A DNA stretch of 64,000 nucleotides from Actinomyces ruminicola (GCF_900103885.1 NZ_FNIM01000003.1:117421-181420); one strand, 5' to 3'. Shown: positions 51,654 to 61,136, counted from the first letter of the stretch. A program made the numbers and translations. The notes: generated by a model not told the origin, from the sequence alone.

Positions 51654-52714
51654 GGGACCTTCTGTCCAGACTCGCCTCCCGGGATACGGAGGCCGGTGTG
51701 GCGCTGCGCGTCCTGGACTACTTCGACAGTCTGGACGGCAGCGGCGCCGGGCCGGAGGCATACTTGCGCGGGGGCGCCGCGCTGACCGGATCGGTGACGG
51801 GAATGAACCTGCAGGACCGCGGGATCGACATCCGCGTCGACCCCGCGGGGCGTCGTCTACCCAGCAGATCAACAGGGCCCGAGCCCAGCTGGCCAACAGC
51901 AAGAGTCTCGCCGGAGACCGGTAGCCGGGTCTGGGTGGAGAACCCCGAGCCCGGCACCACTGACCGCCTGGTGCTCGAACGCCTGGTGCAGGGGATCAGC
52001 CGCTGGCGTGACCGCATGGACTCATTCGCCCCCAGCCCCGCCCAGGCCTGGTCCATCCTCCTCAATGACCCGGTGGCCGCCGATCGGCAGGTCCAGCTCA
52101 TCGGCTCACTGCGGCTGGACGCCAACAGGACCTATCGGGTCCTGGCCACCACGGAGATGTCCGGAGCCGATCAGCTGAGTGCAACGACCGATATCGGCGC
52201 CGTCCGGGTGCGTGCCGTCATCCAGCCCGCCTCGACCAGGTTGGATTCAGAGTTTCCTGGTCACCGAGGCGGCGCCGGCCCTGCGGTGGCACCGACCGAC
52301 ATCATGGAGTCGTGGAGCCGGGCACGAACCGTGCTCCGCATGGCTCCATTCGGCAAACTGTTGGAATGGGACCGGTTCAAGGTGATCGCCCCCTTGTTCC
52401 TCCATGCCAGGCCGCAGGACGTCATGACCGATCCCACGGTGCAACTGATCACCGCCGAGCAGATCCCCTGGCTCGAGGAGACCGTGACGGCCCTGACCAG
52501 GGCCAAGTCCGTGCGGGGCGCCTGCGTAGAGCTGGGCCTGCACCACTCCACCGTGCAGAAGCGCGTCGATCGCCTTCAGAACACCTTCGACCTCGACCTG
52601 TCCAACTCCCGCCACCTGTTCTACCTGTGGCTGGGATGCGTGGCCCAGCGCTTCGCCGTCTTCGGCACGGAGCTGGACCCCTGGGCGCGGAGCGGAGCAC
52701 AGTCCGGGTCCTGA
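51650..52714 (+). CDS. PucR/CdaR-like transcriptional regulator
   Basis: A 354-residue regulator. The C-terminal helix-turn-helix (about residues 280-335, LTRAKSVRGACVELGLHHSTVQKRVDRLQNTFDLDL) matches the PucR HTH, where the first helix-turn-helix reads ACVELGLHHSTVQKRV. The N-terminal part has no known sensor domain, although LLERLVQGISRWRDR-type helices suggest a GGDEF-like or CdaR-like fold. GTG 51650 overlaps the esterase stop. It probably regulates the importer operon it belongs to. Confidence 0.7.
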   Translation: MRDLLSRLASRDTEAGVALRVLDYFDSLDGSGAGPEAYLRGGAALTGSVTGMNLQDRGIDIRVDPAGRRLPSRSTGPEPSWPTARVSPETGSRVWVENPEPGTTDRLVLERLVQGISRWRDRMDSFAPSPAQAWSILLNDPVAADRQVQLIGSLRLDANRTYRVLATTEMSGADQLSATTDIGAVRVRAVIQPASTRLDSEFPGHRGGAGPAVAPTDIMESWSRARTVLRMAPFGKLLEWDRFKVIAPLFLHARPQDVMTDPTVQLITAEQIPWLEETVTALTRAKSVRGACVELGLHHSTVQKRVDRLQNTFDLDLSNSRHLFYLWLGCVAQRFAVFGTELDPWARSGAQSGS

Positions 52715-52723
52715 GCCGGGGGA

Positions 52724-52758
52724 CCGGCCGGGTGCGCGCCGTCGGCAGCCCCGGCCGG
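52724..52758. terminator. Bidirectional hairpin between convergent genes
   Basis: CCGGCCGGG (52724-52732) pairs with CCCGGCCGG (52750-52758), between the PucR-like stop and the sucrose phosphorylase stop. Confidence 0.45.
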
Positions 52759-52765
52759 CGGGGCG

Positions 52766-54226
52766 TCAGGATGCCAGTACCCGGCGCCAGGGCTCGTGCC
52801 CTCGCCGAGCCTTGATAACGAAGGCGTGCTCGGAGAAGTCCGCCTCCAGCAGTACCGCGCAGGCGCCGTCCTCCCACTCGACGCTGATGCGGCCCGCGCC
52901 CCGGTCCGAGACGCTGCAATGACCGTTGAAGGCGGGGAAGGTGTTGCGCAGGCGCAGGGCGGCCAGGAGCGTCTGCACCGCGGGGCGGGCCACTGCCTGA
53001 GCGATCTCCGCCTCCGAGTAGTCGTGTCGGTTGGCGGCGCGCGGATCGCCCACCCGATCCAGCGCGGCGATGTCGTTCGCGCCGAAGAGGGTCCCGACGT
53101 AGTACAGCTGTGGGATTCCGGGCACGAAGAGCTGGAAGACACGGGCGAGGAGGAGGGCGGCGTCGTCCTCCCCCAGAGCCGAGTAGTAGGAGGTCATCAG
53201 CTGGTAGCGGACCTTCTTGCCGTCCCTGCGGATTGCCGGGAGAGCGGGCCCGTGCCCCTTGAGGCTCGCCGTGTTGGCGTCGACCCGCTGTGAGACCAGG
53301 TCGATCTCAGCGTCGCTGAGCAGGCCGACGACGTCTACCACGCCGATTCCGTCGTGCGTGTCCAGAGTGGTGAACTGGCGGCGGGGGCAGATCTCCAGCC
53401 AGTGGGCGAGACGATCTGTGCGCCCGGTGAACAGCGCATGCAGAGTCAGCATGGGCAGGGCGAAGTCGTAGACCCAGTGGCCCTTGTCGGCAATCTTCAT
53501 CTGCGTGCGGTAGTTCTCATGTATCTCCGGGAGCATGACGGTGCCGTAAGGCCGCAGGGGCTTCAAGCCGATTTCGAGGACCTCCCAGACATCTGGTTCG
53601 ACGAAGAAGCAGCTGGTGCCGGGGCGCTTAGTCGCATAGGCGAAGGCGTCGAACCGGATGGCCGCCACGTGCCGGGCCAGTCGGCTGAGGTTGCGCTCGT
53701 AGTACGCCTGCGTGGCGGGATCGTAGGGGTCGATGTCCACCTGTTCGTCGAAGAAGGTGTTCCAGATCCGCACGGTCCTCCCGTCCGCCCGGGTGAACTC
53801 CTTGACCGGGCCGCCCGGCTTGCGTCGATAAAGAAGCTCCATGTCCTTGCTCGTGGGCTCGCCCTCGGGCCAGAACTCATCCCAGTCGATGAACATGGAT
53901 CGGTAGGCGGAGTCCTCTCCACGAGCCATGTAGTCGAGGAACTCGTGGGAGCGGATAGAGGCATGATTGAGCATGAAGTCGGCCATGAGGAAGTAGTCCT
54001 CGCCGAGGGCGTCGATGTCCGACCAGTCGCCGAAGGCGGGGTCGACGGCGTCGTAGTCGATGACCGCGAAGCCGCGGTCTCCCGAGGAACGGAAGAAGGG
54101 CAGGATGTGGAGGCCTCCGAACGCCCCCGGCAGGTGGACGTCCAGGGCGGCACGCAATTGTTTCAGGTCACCTCCCAGGGAGTCCGCGTAGGTGATGAGC
54201 ATGGCCTGGTTGACGACGGGCTTCAT
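52766..54226 (-). CDS. Sucrose phosphorylase-like GH13 subfamily 18 enzyme
   Basis: A 486-residue retaining glucosyltransferase that splits sucrose (or a related alpha-glucoside) with phosphate to give glucose 1-phosphate. The nucleophile is Asp193 (IRFDAFAYATK), the acid/base Glu234 (LPEIHENY) and the third Asp292 (LDTHDGIG). The PGIPQLYYVG motif near 370-380 is also characteristic. Which acceptor sugar it prefers (fructose, glycerate, glycerol) cannot be told from these motifs. It overlaps the MFS gene (ATGA), so both are co-translated. The cytoplasmic product needs no signal peptide. Confidence 0.88.
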   Translation of the reverse strand: MKPVVNQAMLITYADSLGGDLKQLRAALDVHLPGAFGGLHILPFFRSSGDRGFAVIDYDAVDPAFGDWSDIDALGEDYFLMADFMLNHASIRSHEFLDYMARGEDSAYRSMFIDWDEFWPEGEPTSKDMELLYRRKPGGPVKEFTRADGRTVRIWNTFFDEQVDIDPYDPATQAYYERNLSRLARHVAAIRFDAFAYATKRPGTSCFFVEPDVWEVLEIGLKPLRPYGTVMLPEIHENYRTQMKIADKGHWVYDFALPMLTLHALFTGRTDRLAHWLEICPRRQFTTLDTHDGIGVVDVVGLLSDAEIDLVSQRVDANTASLKGHGPALPAIRRDGKKVRYQLMTSYYSALGEDDAALLLARVFQLFVPGIPQLYYVGTLFGANDIAALDRVGDPRAANRHDYSEAEIAQAVARPAVQTLLAALRLRNTFPAFNGHCSVSDRGAGRISVEWEDGACAVLLEADFSEHAFVIKARRGHEPWRRVLAS

Positions 54227-55446
54227 GATGACCTCCGGTCATTCGGGTTGTTGATCTGATGGGACAGACTGCGCCGTCCATAGACGAGGAACACGGCCAT
54301 GCCGATGGCCACGGGGACGATCAGGGAGAGATACATGATCTGATACGAGGACGCCACCGAGGCGCCTGCATCACGGAGCCAGGAGACGATCGCACCGGCG
54401 ACCACCGGCATCACGAGATAGGCCAGGTCGACGCCGATGTAGTTGGTGTTGCTCGCGATGCCCCTTCGCGCCGGCTCAACGCTGATCAGGCACCAGGTCT
54501 GGACCGCGGGCTGGCAGATGCCGTAGCCCAGGGCCGAGAGCACTCCGGCCACTAGAAACATGGCCAAGGAATGCGCCTGGCTGACGACGACGAATGCGAG
54601 TCCGAAGACCGCCATGCCCGGCACGATGACGACAGCCAGGCCGTGCCGGTCGGAGATACGCCCCGCCAAGGGGCGCGAGATCACGATTGCGAGGGCGTAG
54701 GCGGTGAAGAACATGCCTATGTCGGCGACTCCGACGGACTCGCCGAGCAGAACGATGAAGGCGTTGATACCCGAGTACGCGCCGGCCAGGAAGAAGATGA
54801 CGATGGCCGGGACCACCGCCTCGGGTGCAATGACGGATCGCCAGGAGAAGGACGTGCCGCCGGTGCGCGTCGGCGGAGGTGCGGGGGAGAGAGCCCAGGT
54901 CATGAGGAAGGCGATCACGATGAGGCCGCCAGAGGTCAGGAAGGTTCCCCGGTAGCCGACCACGCCCAGCAGCCAGAGCCCCGTTGACGGGCCGACGGCC
55001 GTGGCCACCGCCTGGCCCAGGGAGAAGACCCCAATGCCCTGCGCCATGCGCTCCGCCGGGAGGGCCTGGCTGGCGAGCGACAGAGTTACGGGGGCCAGGA
55101 ATCCCATGCCCGTTCCGTGTAGAAGACGCGCCATGAACAGGCCCATGACACTGCTTGCCGAGGAGTAAAGGATGAAGGCGGTCATGAGAATCAGAAGCGT
55201 GCCCGCAAGCAGCCATTGGCTGCGAAGGCGCAGGGTGGCCGGCCCGACCAGGGGACGAACCGCCAGCGCCGTGATCGCGAAGGTCCCGGTGACCACGCCG
55301 ATGACCACGGCCGAGGCCCCCAGGGACTCGGCGAACTTGGGCACCAGTGTGATCATCATGTACTGCGCGAAGTTGATGATGACGTTGATGACGAAGATGA
55401 TGGTGAATCCAGTCGACCAGATGCGTTGGTTGTTGACTGCGGACAT
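54223..55446 (-). CDS. MFS transporter paired with sucrose phosphorylase
   Basis: A 407-residue, 12-helix major facilitator protein. The first loop motif (GPATLRLRSQWLLAG after helix 2) and the conserved GRISDRHG motif in the central loop are typical of drug/sugar MFS carriers. It is co-translated with the phosphorylase, which suggests uptake of the phosphorylase substrate. Start ATG 55446. It is divergent from the esterase genes across 276 bp. Confidence 0.87.
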   Translation of the reverse strand: MSAVNNQRIWSTGFTIIFVINVIINFAQYMMITLVPKFAESLGASAVVIGVVTGTFAITALAVRPLVGPATLRLRSQWLLAGTLLILMTAFILYSSASSVMGLFMARLLHGTGMGFLAPVTLSLASQALPAERMAQGIGVFSLGQAVATAVGPSTGLWLLGVVGYRGTFLTSGGLIVIAFLMTWALSPAPPPTRTGGTSFSWRSVIAPEAVVPAIVIFFLAGAYSGINAFIVLLGESVGVADIGMFFTAYALAIVISRPLAGRISDRHGLAVVIVPGMAVFGLAFVVVSQAHSLAMFLVAGVLSALGYGICQPAVQTWCLISVEPARRGIASNTNYIGVDLAYLVMPVVAGAIVSWLRDAGASVASSYQIMYLSLIVPVAIGMAVFLVYGRRSLSHQINNPNDRRSS

Positions 55447-55504
55447 GCGTGACCTCGATGTCTCACTCGGATCGGCGCCTCTGGCGTGGACGAGAACTGT
55501 TCAG

Positions 55505-55535
55505 GTGCGGCGCAGGTGGGCGGTGTGCGCCGCAC
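55505..55535. promoter_or_regulatory. Inverted repeat in the divergent MFS/esterase gap
   Basis: GTGCGGCGCA (55505-55514) and TGCGCCGCAC (55526-55535) form a perfect 10-bp inverted repeat with an 11-bp centre, 59 bp upstream of the MFS start. It could be an operator for the divergent promoters or a leader hairpin. Confidence 0.4.
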
Positions 55536-55722
55536 TGCGATCCGCGTCATGGGCCGAGTCAATCAGGATGTACGTTGCGCTTGAGCCGCCATCGCGGCGC
55601 GATCATCCGGGATATCGCCGCCGGATGGCGGATCACGCGGGGGCGGCGAGGGGCGGATAGTTGCTGCGCACCATCGGTGTGGCAAGGATGCCGTGCCGGA
55701 TTCGATGACACGAGGAGAAGCT

Positions 55723-56547
55723 ATGGCGTTGCTGACCATGAACTTCGAGAGCAGCTACCTGCGCGCGAATCAGGAGTTCACGATGATCCTGCCGGATCGC
55801 CCCCAGGCCGAGGAACCGGCCGACTACTACGAGCAGACCCGGGACCTGAAGGTTCTGTGGCTGCTGCACGGGACCTTCGGCGACCACAGCGACTGGGTGC
55901 GCAAGACCAATATTGAGCGCTACGCCGTCGACAAGGGCATCGCGGTGGTCATGCCGAGCGGGCAGAACTCCAACTTCTCCAACTGGAGCGGCGCGATGCT
56001 GGGCTACGACGCATACGACTACCTCATCAAGGAGCTCATGCCGCTGGTATGGAACTGGTTCCCGGTCTCACGCCGGCGGGAGGACAACTTCATCGCGGGC
56101 CTGTCCATGGGTGGGCGAGCCACCATCAAATTCGCGGTCAACCACCCGGAACTCTTCATCGCGGCGGCGGTGCTCTCCGCCACGCCGAAGAACTTCGATC
56201 TCCTCACCGAGGAGTACCTCGCCTCGGATGACATCTTCGCGCGGCGCCTGGCGAGCATGGCCGACAACGCCGGTGGCCTGGAGGCCTTCAAGACCTCGGA
56301 GGAGAACGTTTGGCAGATCATCAATGAGAAGGCAGCCAGCGGGGTACTGCCACGGCTGCGCTTCCACACGGGCGGCGATGACGACTACATCCTCCCCGAT
56401 CTGATGACCTTCAAGGAGCATGCCGAGAAGATCGGCCTTGAGGCCGAGTTCATCGTCACCGCGGGGTACGGACACGAGTGGGACTTCTGGGACCGCGCCA
56501 TCCGCGAGGCCCTTGAGTTCTTCGAGCTTGAGGATGCGCGCCTCTGA
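55723..56547 (+). CDS. Esterase D / S-formylglutathione-hydrolase-like esterase
   Basis: A 274-residue serine esterase of the CE1/esterase-D superfamily. The nucleophile Ser128 is in GLSMGGRA, the oxyanion strand starts LLHGTFGDHSDW (48-59) and the His is in GYGHEWDFW (about 254). Relatives include acetyl- and feruloyl-esterases. ATG 55723 has a GAGGAGAAG site; upstream codons lack one. It is followed after 46 bp by a second esterase gene. Confidence 0.88.
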   Translation: MALLTMNFESSYLRANQEFTMILPDRPQAEEPADYYEQTRDLKVLWLLHGTFGDHSDWVRKTNIERYAVDKGIAVVMPSGQNSNFSNWSGAMLGYDAYDYLIKELMPLVWNWFPVSRRREDNFIAGLSMGGRATIKFAVNHPELFIAAAVLSATPKNFDLLTEEYLASDDIFARRLASMADNAGGLEAFKTSEENVWQIINEKAASGVLPRLRFHTGGDDDYILPDLMTFKEHAEKIGLEAEFIVTAGYGHEWDFWDRAIREALEFFELEDARL

Positions 56548-56593
56548 GACACCGGGTCAGGCGCGGAATTCAGCACAGCGAAAGGCTTATCAC

Positions 56594-58072
56594 ATGACAC
56601 GAGGATCAGCATTCATCCGCCCGGGCATCCCGGACGACGACAACCGGGACTATCTCCCACAGTCCCTCAAGAACTCCAGCATCGTCGTCAATGAGAACGG
56701 CAACAACTCCCAGCCATTTCCTCCCCGACTGGCTGAATGCTCCGGAGAGATCGCTGACGGCGTCATCGACCACTGGTACCTCTACGTGCCCGAGTCCTAT
56801 GACCCGACTGTCCCCGTGCCGCTCGTCGTCTCCCTGCACGGCGGCATGATGACCGGGTGGGCGCAGGCCGTGTACACCTCGTGGACCAATGTGGCCGACC
56901 GCGAGGGCTTCATCGTGGTGTTCCCGAGCGCCGGAACCCGGAACTTCTGGACCGTGGACGTCGCCGCCGAGGACGTCGAGGCCTTCACCCGTCCGGATGC
57001 GGAGGGCATGTACTTGAACACCCCTCCCGCCGATCCGGAGGACAACCACGATCTGCGCTTCATCCTCGGACTGATCGAGCACTGCTGCCAGGAGTACTCC
57101 ATCGACCGGAGCCGGGTGTTCATGCAGGGCATGTCAATGGGGAACCTCATGACCTCCCAGTTCGCCCGCTACTTCGGGGACGTTCTGGCGGGCGCGGCCG
57201 GGTCCGGAGGCCCGGCCAAACCCAACCTTCTCTTCGACGCCGATGGAGGCATTCTGAACCGGGCCGGTCCGCTGGCCATCTGGCAGTCGCGGCTCGACCT
57301 CGACGGGCCGCCGAAGGATGCGGGGATGCCCGTTCAGGAGGTGGTCCGTCGCAACCGCGAGTACTGGCTGGCCGTCAATGGGATCGCCGAGCCTCCCGCC
57401 ATCTCCATCCGCGGGGATGACAATTTCGCGTTCTATCGGGGCGGATACGCGGACCTGGTGTTCCGGGACGTGCGCAACCGCGATCACGGCCAGACCTTCG
57501 ATGACGCCGAGCTCGTCTGGGACTACTTGTTCTCGGGCGTGCGTCGTCATGAGGACGGATCCATCCAGGACACGGGGCCCTCATGCCCGCGGCGCGGAGA
57601 CCGCTTCGCGATCGCGGTGGCGAACGGCTGCCGTCGTGCCTGGGTCTGCGGAGGCGTCGTCGATCTTGGCGGGGAGGCCTTCACCTGGAGGAAGCTCAAG
57701 TACCACGGGCTGGGCGGTGACGCACGCGTGCGCGGGGAGTACGTCTATGTTCCCCTGCGCTTCATCGCACGCGCCTTCGACGCCGCGCTGGAGGAGTCCG
57801 AGGACGGCGCCGTGGCGGTCCTGACGCTGGCCGACGGGCAGACCCTTCAGTTCGCGCGCGGCGGCATCGGGTGCGTGAGGAACGGACGCGTGACCTCGAT
57901 GCTCGCCGAGGCCGTGCACCGTGACGGTTGCCTATGGATAAGCCTGGAGTGGTTCGCCTCCCACGTCCTCGACCTGCGCAGCTCGACGCGTGACGGCGTG
58001 CTGTACGTGACGGACCATCATGCCAACCTGTCCACGAACATGGCGGTCCTGCTGCGTGATCTGCTCGCCTGA
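56594..58072 (+). CDS. PHB-depolymerase/CE1-like esterase fused to a stalk-type domain
   Basis: A 492-residue protein. The esterase part (about 50-320) has the oxyanion motif LHGGMMTGW (81-89), nucleophile Ser181 in GMSMGN and His298 in RDHGQTF. The C-terminal 110 residues hold two copper-amine-oxidase-N-like stalk repeats (VYVPLRFIARAFDA at 384-397 and LWISLEWFASHVLD at 447-460), usually found on secreted enzymes. No signal peptide is seen, which is odd for this combination. ATG 56594 has a GAAAGG site. Confidence 0.82.
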   Translation: MTRGSAFIRPGIPDDDNRDYLPQSLKNSSIVVNENGNNSQPFPPRLAECSGEIADGVIDHWYLYVPESYDPTVPVPLVVSLHGGMMTGWAQAVYTSWTNVADREGFIVVFPSAGTRNFWTVDVAAEDVEAFTRPDAEGMYLNTPPADPEDNHDLRFILGLIEHCCQEYSIDRSRVFMQGMSMGNLMTSQFARYFGDVLAGAAGSGGPAKPNLLFDADGGILNRAGPLAIWQSRLDLDGPPKDAGMPVQEVVRRNREYWLAVNGIAEPPAISIRGDDNFAFYRGGYADLVFRDVRNRDHGQTFDDAELVWDYLFSGVRRHEDGSIQDTGPSCPRRGDRFAIAVANGCRRAWVCGGVVDLGGEAFTWRKLKYHGLGGDARVRGEYVYVPLRFIARAFDAALEESEDGAVAVLTLADGQTLQFARGGIGCVRNGRVTSMLAEAVHRDGCLWISLEWFASHVLDLRSSTRDGVLYVTDHHANLSTNMAVLLRDLLA

Positions 58073-58167
58073 GGGGGCGCGCCGGGAGCACACGGATCTG
58101 GGCGCGTTCATCTCGGGCGCGCTCCGTCGTGCCTTTGCGCTTGGCGATGCTCGGCGAGGGCACGGGT

Positions 58168-58896
58168 TCAGTTCCCGTACATGGCCGCCAGGGTCATCTC
58201 CATCACGCGGCTGGTGCCCTGGCTCTGCCTGCAGACGAACACCACGGCATCGGCCACATCCTGCGGCAGCAGCATGAGGCGGGCGTCGTTCTCCTCCCGC
58301 GTGCGTCCGGCCCCGACCTGGAACTCGGTGTTGGTGGCCGAGGGGCACAGCGTGCACACCTTGAGGCCCTGCTCGCGGAACTCCAGGTTGAGGGCCTGCG
58401 CCATGCCCCGGTTGGCGAACTTGGTGGCGGAGTAGGCGACCTCCAGGGCGTGGCCGTTGATGCCGGTGACCGAGGAGACGATGATCAGCTGGGACTCCTC
58501 CTGCTTGATCAGCTCGGGCACGGCGTGCAGGCAGAACGCGTAGGACGAGCGCACGTTGGTGTCCATCTGCACGTCGTAGGTCTCCATGGTGGAGTCCAGG
58601 AACGGCCCGGCGATGCCGATGCCCGCGTTGGACAGGAGGATGTCGATGCCCCCGAAGGTGTTCACGGCCAGCCCGACGGTCTCGGCCGCGGTGGCCTCCT
58701 CGCGGGCGTCACCGGCGTGGTAGACGGCCTGTACACCCAGATCGCGGCACTGCTTAGCGATGCCCGCGAGTTTGTCCTCGGAGCGGGCGGTCAGCACGAG
58801 GTTGACCCCCTCCTCGGCCAGCGCGAGGGCGGACGCCCTGCCGATGCCGGAGCTTGCTCCCGTGATGATCGCGGTCTTTCCGGTGATGTCCTGCAT
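58168..58896 (-). CDS. Short-chain dehydrogenase/reductase
   Basis: A 242-residue SDR. TGASSGIG (12-19) binds the NAD(P) cofactor, NAG is at 90-92 and the catalytic Ser142, Tyr155 and Lys159 (YSATK) are present. The end (SRVMEMTLAAMYGN) resembles SDRs acting on sugars or quinones. Substrate unknown; it could reduce keto-sugars produced by the island's oxidases. It is co-oriented with the acetyltransferase gene upstream (51 bp gap). Confidence 0.92.
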   Translation of the reverse strand: MQDITGKTAIITGASSGIGRASALALAEEGVNLVLTARSEDKLAGIAKQCRDLGVQAVYHAGDAREEATAAETVGLAVNTFGGIDILLSNAGIGIAGPFLDSTMETYDVQMDTNVRSSYAFCLHAVPELIKQEESQLIIVSSVTGINGHALEVAYSATKFANRGMAQALNLEFREQGLKVCTLCPSATNTEFQVGAGRTREENDARLMLLPQDVADAVVFVCRQSQGTSRVMEMTLAAMYGN

Positions 58897-58947
58897 GGTT
58901 GTCTCCCGATTGCTCTGAGTTTTCTGGTCCAGCCGACACAGGAGGGC

Positions 58948-59565
58948 TCAGTCGCCGTCGAGGGTGCGCACCACCCGGGCGGGCACCCCGGCGACGACGC
59001 TCCCGCTGGGGACGTCCTTGGTGACGACGGCGCCCGCGGCCACGACGACGTTGCTGCCGATGGTCACGCCCGGCAGGACGGTGACATTGCCGCCCAGCCA
59101 CACGTCGTCGCCGATGGTGATGGGGCGGCTGACCGCCTTGCGCTGACGACGAGCCTCGGCCTTCAGCGGGTGGCCGGTGGTGGCGATGATGGTGTTCGGT
59201 CCCACCATGCAGTAGTCGCCGACGCGCACCGGCGCGCCGTCCAGGATGGTGACGTTGTAGTTGGCGGTGAAGCTCCTGCCCACGTGGATGTTCTTCCCGT
59301 AGTCGCAGTGGAAACCGGGCTGGATGTCCAGGCCCTCACCGGCCGAGCCCAGGAGCTCGCGGGCCGCGGCCTCGCGGGCGGCGGCGTCCAGGGGGTCGCA
59401 GTCGTTGAGCCGGCGGCAGAGCGCGGAGGCGGTGTCCTTGCGCCGGGCGACCGCGGGATCGTCGTAGCGGTACTCCAGGCCCGCCTCGAGCTTGTCCAGC
59501 TCGCTCATGGCGGCTGATGCGGCTGCGGCAGACGAGTCGGGTGAGGCGGGTGGCCGTACGGTCAT
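58948..59565 (-). CDS. Maltose/galactoside O-acetyltransferase (LacA-like)
   Basis: A 205-residue left-handed-beta-helix acetyltransferase. The hexapeptide-repeat stretch (about 85-190) includes [12 protein letters not shown], the catalytic His region [11 protein letters not shown] (about 130-140) and [19 protein letters not shown]. It transfers acetyl from acetyl-CoA to sugars, with detoxification of excess sugar as the usual role. ATG 59565 has an AGGAGG site; the conserved domain begins near residue 20 ([18 protein letters not shown]). It lies upstream of the SDR gene. Confidence 0.92.
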   Translation of the reverse strand: MTVRPPASPDSSAAAASAAMSELDKLEAGLEYRYDDPAVARRKDTASALCRRLNDCDPLDAAAREAAARELLGSAGEGLDIQPGFHCDYGKNIHVGRSFTANYNVTILDGAPVRVGDYCMVGPNTIIATTGHPLKAEARRQRKAVSRPITIGDDVWLGGNVTVLPGVTIGSNVVVAAGAVVTKDVPSGSVVAGVPARVVRTLDGD

Positions 59566-59706
59566 GGTGTCCTCCTGCTTGCTGGTCCACCTCGAAGCCT
59601 GTCATTCGGGTCCCGTCCCGCACAGCGCCCATTCCTCAGCTCCACCGGGGTAGATCCTCAGACTTCGGCCCGCGCGCCCCGGACTGCTCCCCGTACCGGG
59701 CAGGGG

Positions 59707-60738
59707 CTACGCCTGGCTGGTTCCCCGCGGAGAGTGGCCGAAGTAGCCCATATAGGCCCGGTAGAAGTTGCTCGTGGAGGAGTAGCCCACGTTCCGGGCG
59801 ATCTCCTCCACCGCCAGCGTGGTCCGGTCCGCCAGAAGGGCGGCACGCTCCATGCGCAACTGGAGGACCAGCTGAGAGAAGCTCTTCCCCGTCTCCTTGC
59901 GCACCAGTGTGCTCAGGTAGTTGGGGTGGTACCCCAGTCGCTCGGCCAACGCCCGCAGGCTGACGTGCCCCAGATCCCGGGACACGGCGTCAATAACGGT
60001 GGAGGAGACGGGCCGGCCTAACACCCCGGTTCTCCCGGGGCTGCCGGCTCCAACGCCGGTTACTCCACCGCATTCGGAGCCCCCGGTCTCGGCTCGTCCC
60101 GAGCGCCCTGCGTGCTCCGCGCGCCATTCCCGGGCCACCAGTTCCACCAGCGCCAGGGCCAGTGGCTTGAGGATCTGCTGGGAGTCGCCGCGTCGATTGG
60201 CGTACTCCACCACCATCATCTCCAGCAGTCGCCGTACCGGGGAGGAGCCGGGGATGGTGACGTGCCTGAACTCGTCACTGAAGGCGTCCTCGCGTGGACC
60301 CAGGTAGAAGTCCAGCAGCTCGGCATCGGCCATGACCGGCGGGAGGAACTCCCGGTAGAAGGTCTGGGTACGCACCAGCACGCCCACGATCGTGCACTGC
60401 TCGCCGACGCTGGAGCGCAGGGCGTAGCCGTGGAAGGGCTGGCCCGCGTACATCTGGCCCTCGTGCACCGTCACCAGGTTGTCGGGCCGGTGACTCAGGG
60501 CCCGATAGTCACCTCGGTAGGCGTAGTTGAGGAAGAAGAACCCGTGGCGGTGGAAGCGCTCGCCGATGCCGCTGCCGCGGAAGACGCAGACCATGACCTC
60601 CTCATCGTCTTCGCCGAACCACTCGAAGCCCACCTCGCTGCCGTCGGTTCCGGGCACCTCCCGGTAGGTCCAGTCGTAGAGGGGGAACCTCTCGGCGAGC
60701 AGGTTCAGCGCCAAGGCCAGCGCGTCGTCCTCGGTCAC
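59707..60738 (-). CDS. AraC-family transcriptional regulator with cupin-like sensor
   Basis: A 343-residue regulator. The N-terminal cupin-like part (about 45-150, RFHRHGFFFLNYAYRGDYRAL) probably senses a sugar. The C-terminal 100 residues have two HTH motifs (VSLRALAERLGYHPNYLSTLVRKETG and LAVEEIARNVGYSSTSNFYRAYMGYFGHSP). A Gly/Ser-rich linker joins the two. GTG 60738 is assumed; no ribosome binding site is clear. It may regulate the adjacent acetyltransferase-SDR genes on the same strand or the GMC oxidoreductase. Confidence 0.88.
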   Translation of the reverse strand: MTEDDALALALNLLAERFPLYDWTYREVPGTDGSEVGFEWFGEDDEEVMVCVFRGSGIGERFHRHGFFFLNYAYRGDYRALSHRPDNLVTVHEGQMYAGQPFHGYALRSSVGEQCTIVGVLVRTQTFYREFLPPVMADAELLDFYLGPREDAFSDEFRHVTIPGSSPVRRLLEMMVVEYANRRGDSQQILKPLALALVELVAREWRAEHAGRSGRAETGGSECGGVTGVGAGSPGRTGVLGRPVSSTVIDAVSRDLGHVSLRALAERLGYHPNYLSTLVRKETGKSFSQLVLQLRMERAALLADRTTLAVEEIARNVGYSSTSNFYRAYMGYFGHSPRGTSQA

Positions 60739-60765
60739 GCCGCCATGCTATAGGTCGGCGGGACC

Positions 60766-60945
60766 TCAGCTCAGCGGCAGTTTCACGGTCCGGGCTCCAA
60801 GCGGGGTGTGGAGGCGGCTGTCGGCTGCGTGTGCGTTGTGTGCGGTCTGCTTGGCGGCTTGGTCCTTCAGAGTGGTGTTGGTGGGCTCCGCGATCGTGCG
60901 GATCGTGTTGGCCTCCGGGGTGGTGGTGGGGACGATGGTGAGCAT
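60766..60945 (-). CDS. Small ORF (59 aa) with EANTxRxIAE motif
   Basis: Begins MLTIVPTTTPEANTIRTIAE and is rich in Thr, Ala and His. A GGAAG site lies 6 bp before ATG. It ends 27 bp upstream of the AraC-type gene on the same strand. It shares the motif (D/E)ANT-R-IAE with the 31-residue ORF at 61216-61311. No signal peptide and no database family recognised. GC-rich third positions support translation, but length is a limit. Confidence 0.45.
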   Translation of the reverse strand: MLTIVPTTTPEANTIRTIAEPTNTTLKDQAAKQTAHNAHAADSRLHTPLGARTVKLPLS

Positions 60946-61110
60946 GATGTGCTTCCGGGAGGGAGGAGTCGGGCGCGTCGGCAGACCGAGGTGTGGATGG
61001 GGGCGGGCCGAGTCTGAGCGGGCTCGGGGCGAGCTCGGGGAGTGCGGCCGGAAGGCCGACGACGACGGTGGCAGGTGCGCATGCGCCTGGCGTGCAATGG
61101 ATACAACAAA

Positions 61111-61136
61111 GGCCGGAGACCCCGATGTCTCCGGCC
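61111..61136 (-). terminator. Intrinsic terminator on the minus strand
   Basis: GGCCGGAGAC (61111-61120) and GTCTCCGGCC (61127-61136) form a perfect 10-bp stem with a 6-nt loop. On the minus strand TTTGTTG follows. It ends the transcript of the small ORF at 61216-61311. Confidence 0.8.

Noticed and set aside
58129..59517. A 462-codon plus-strand frame
   Set aside because: It runs opposite the SDR and acetyltransferase genes, which have clear catalytic motifs.
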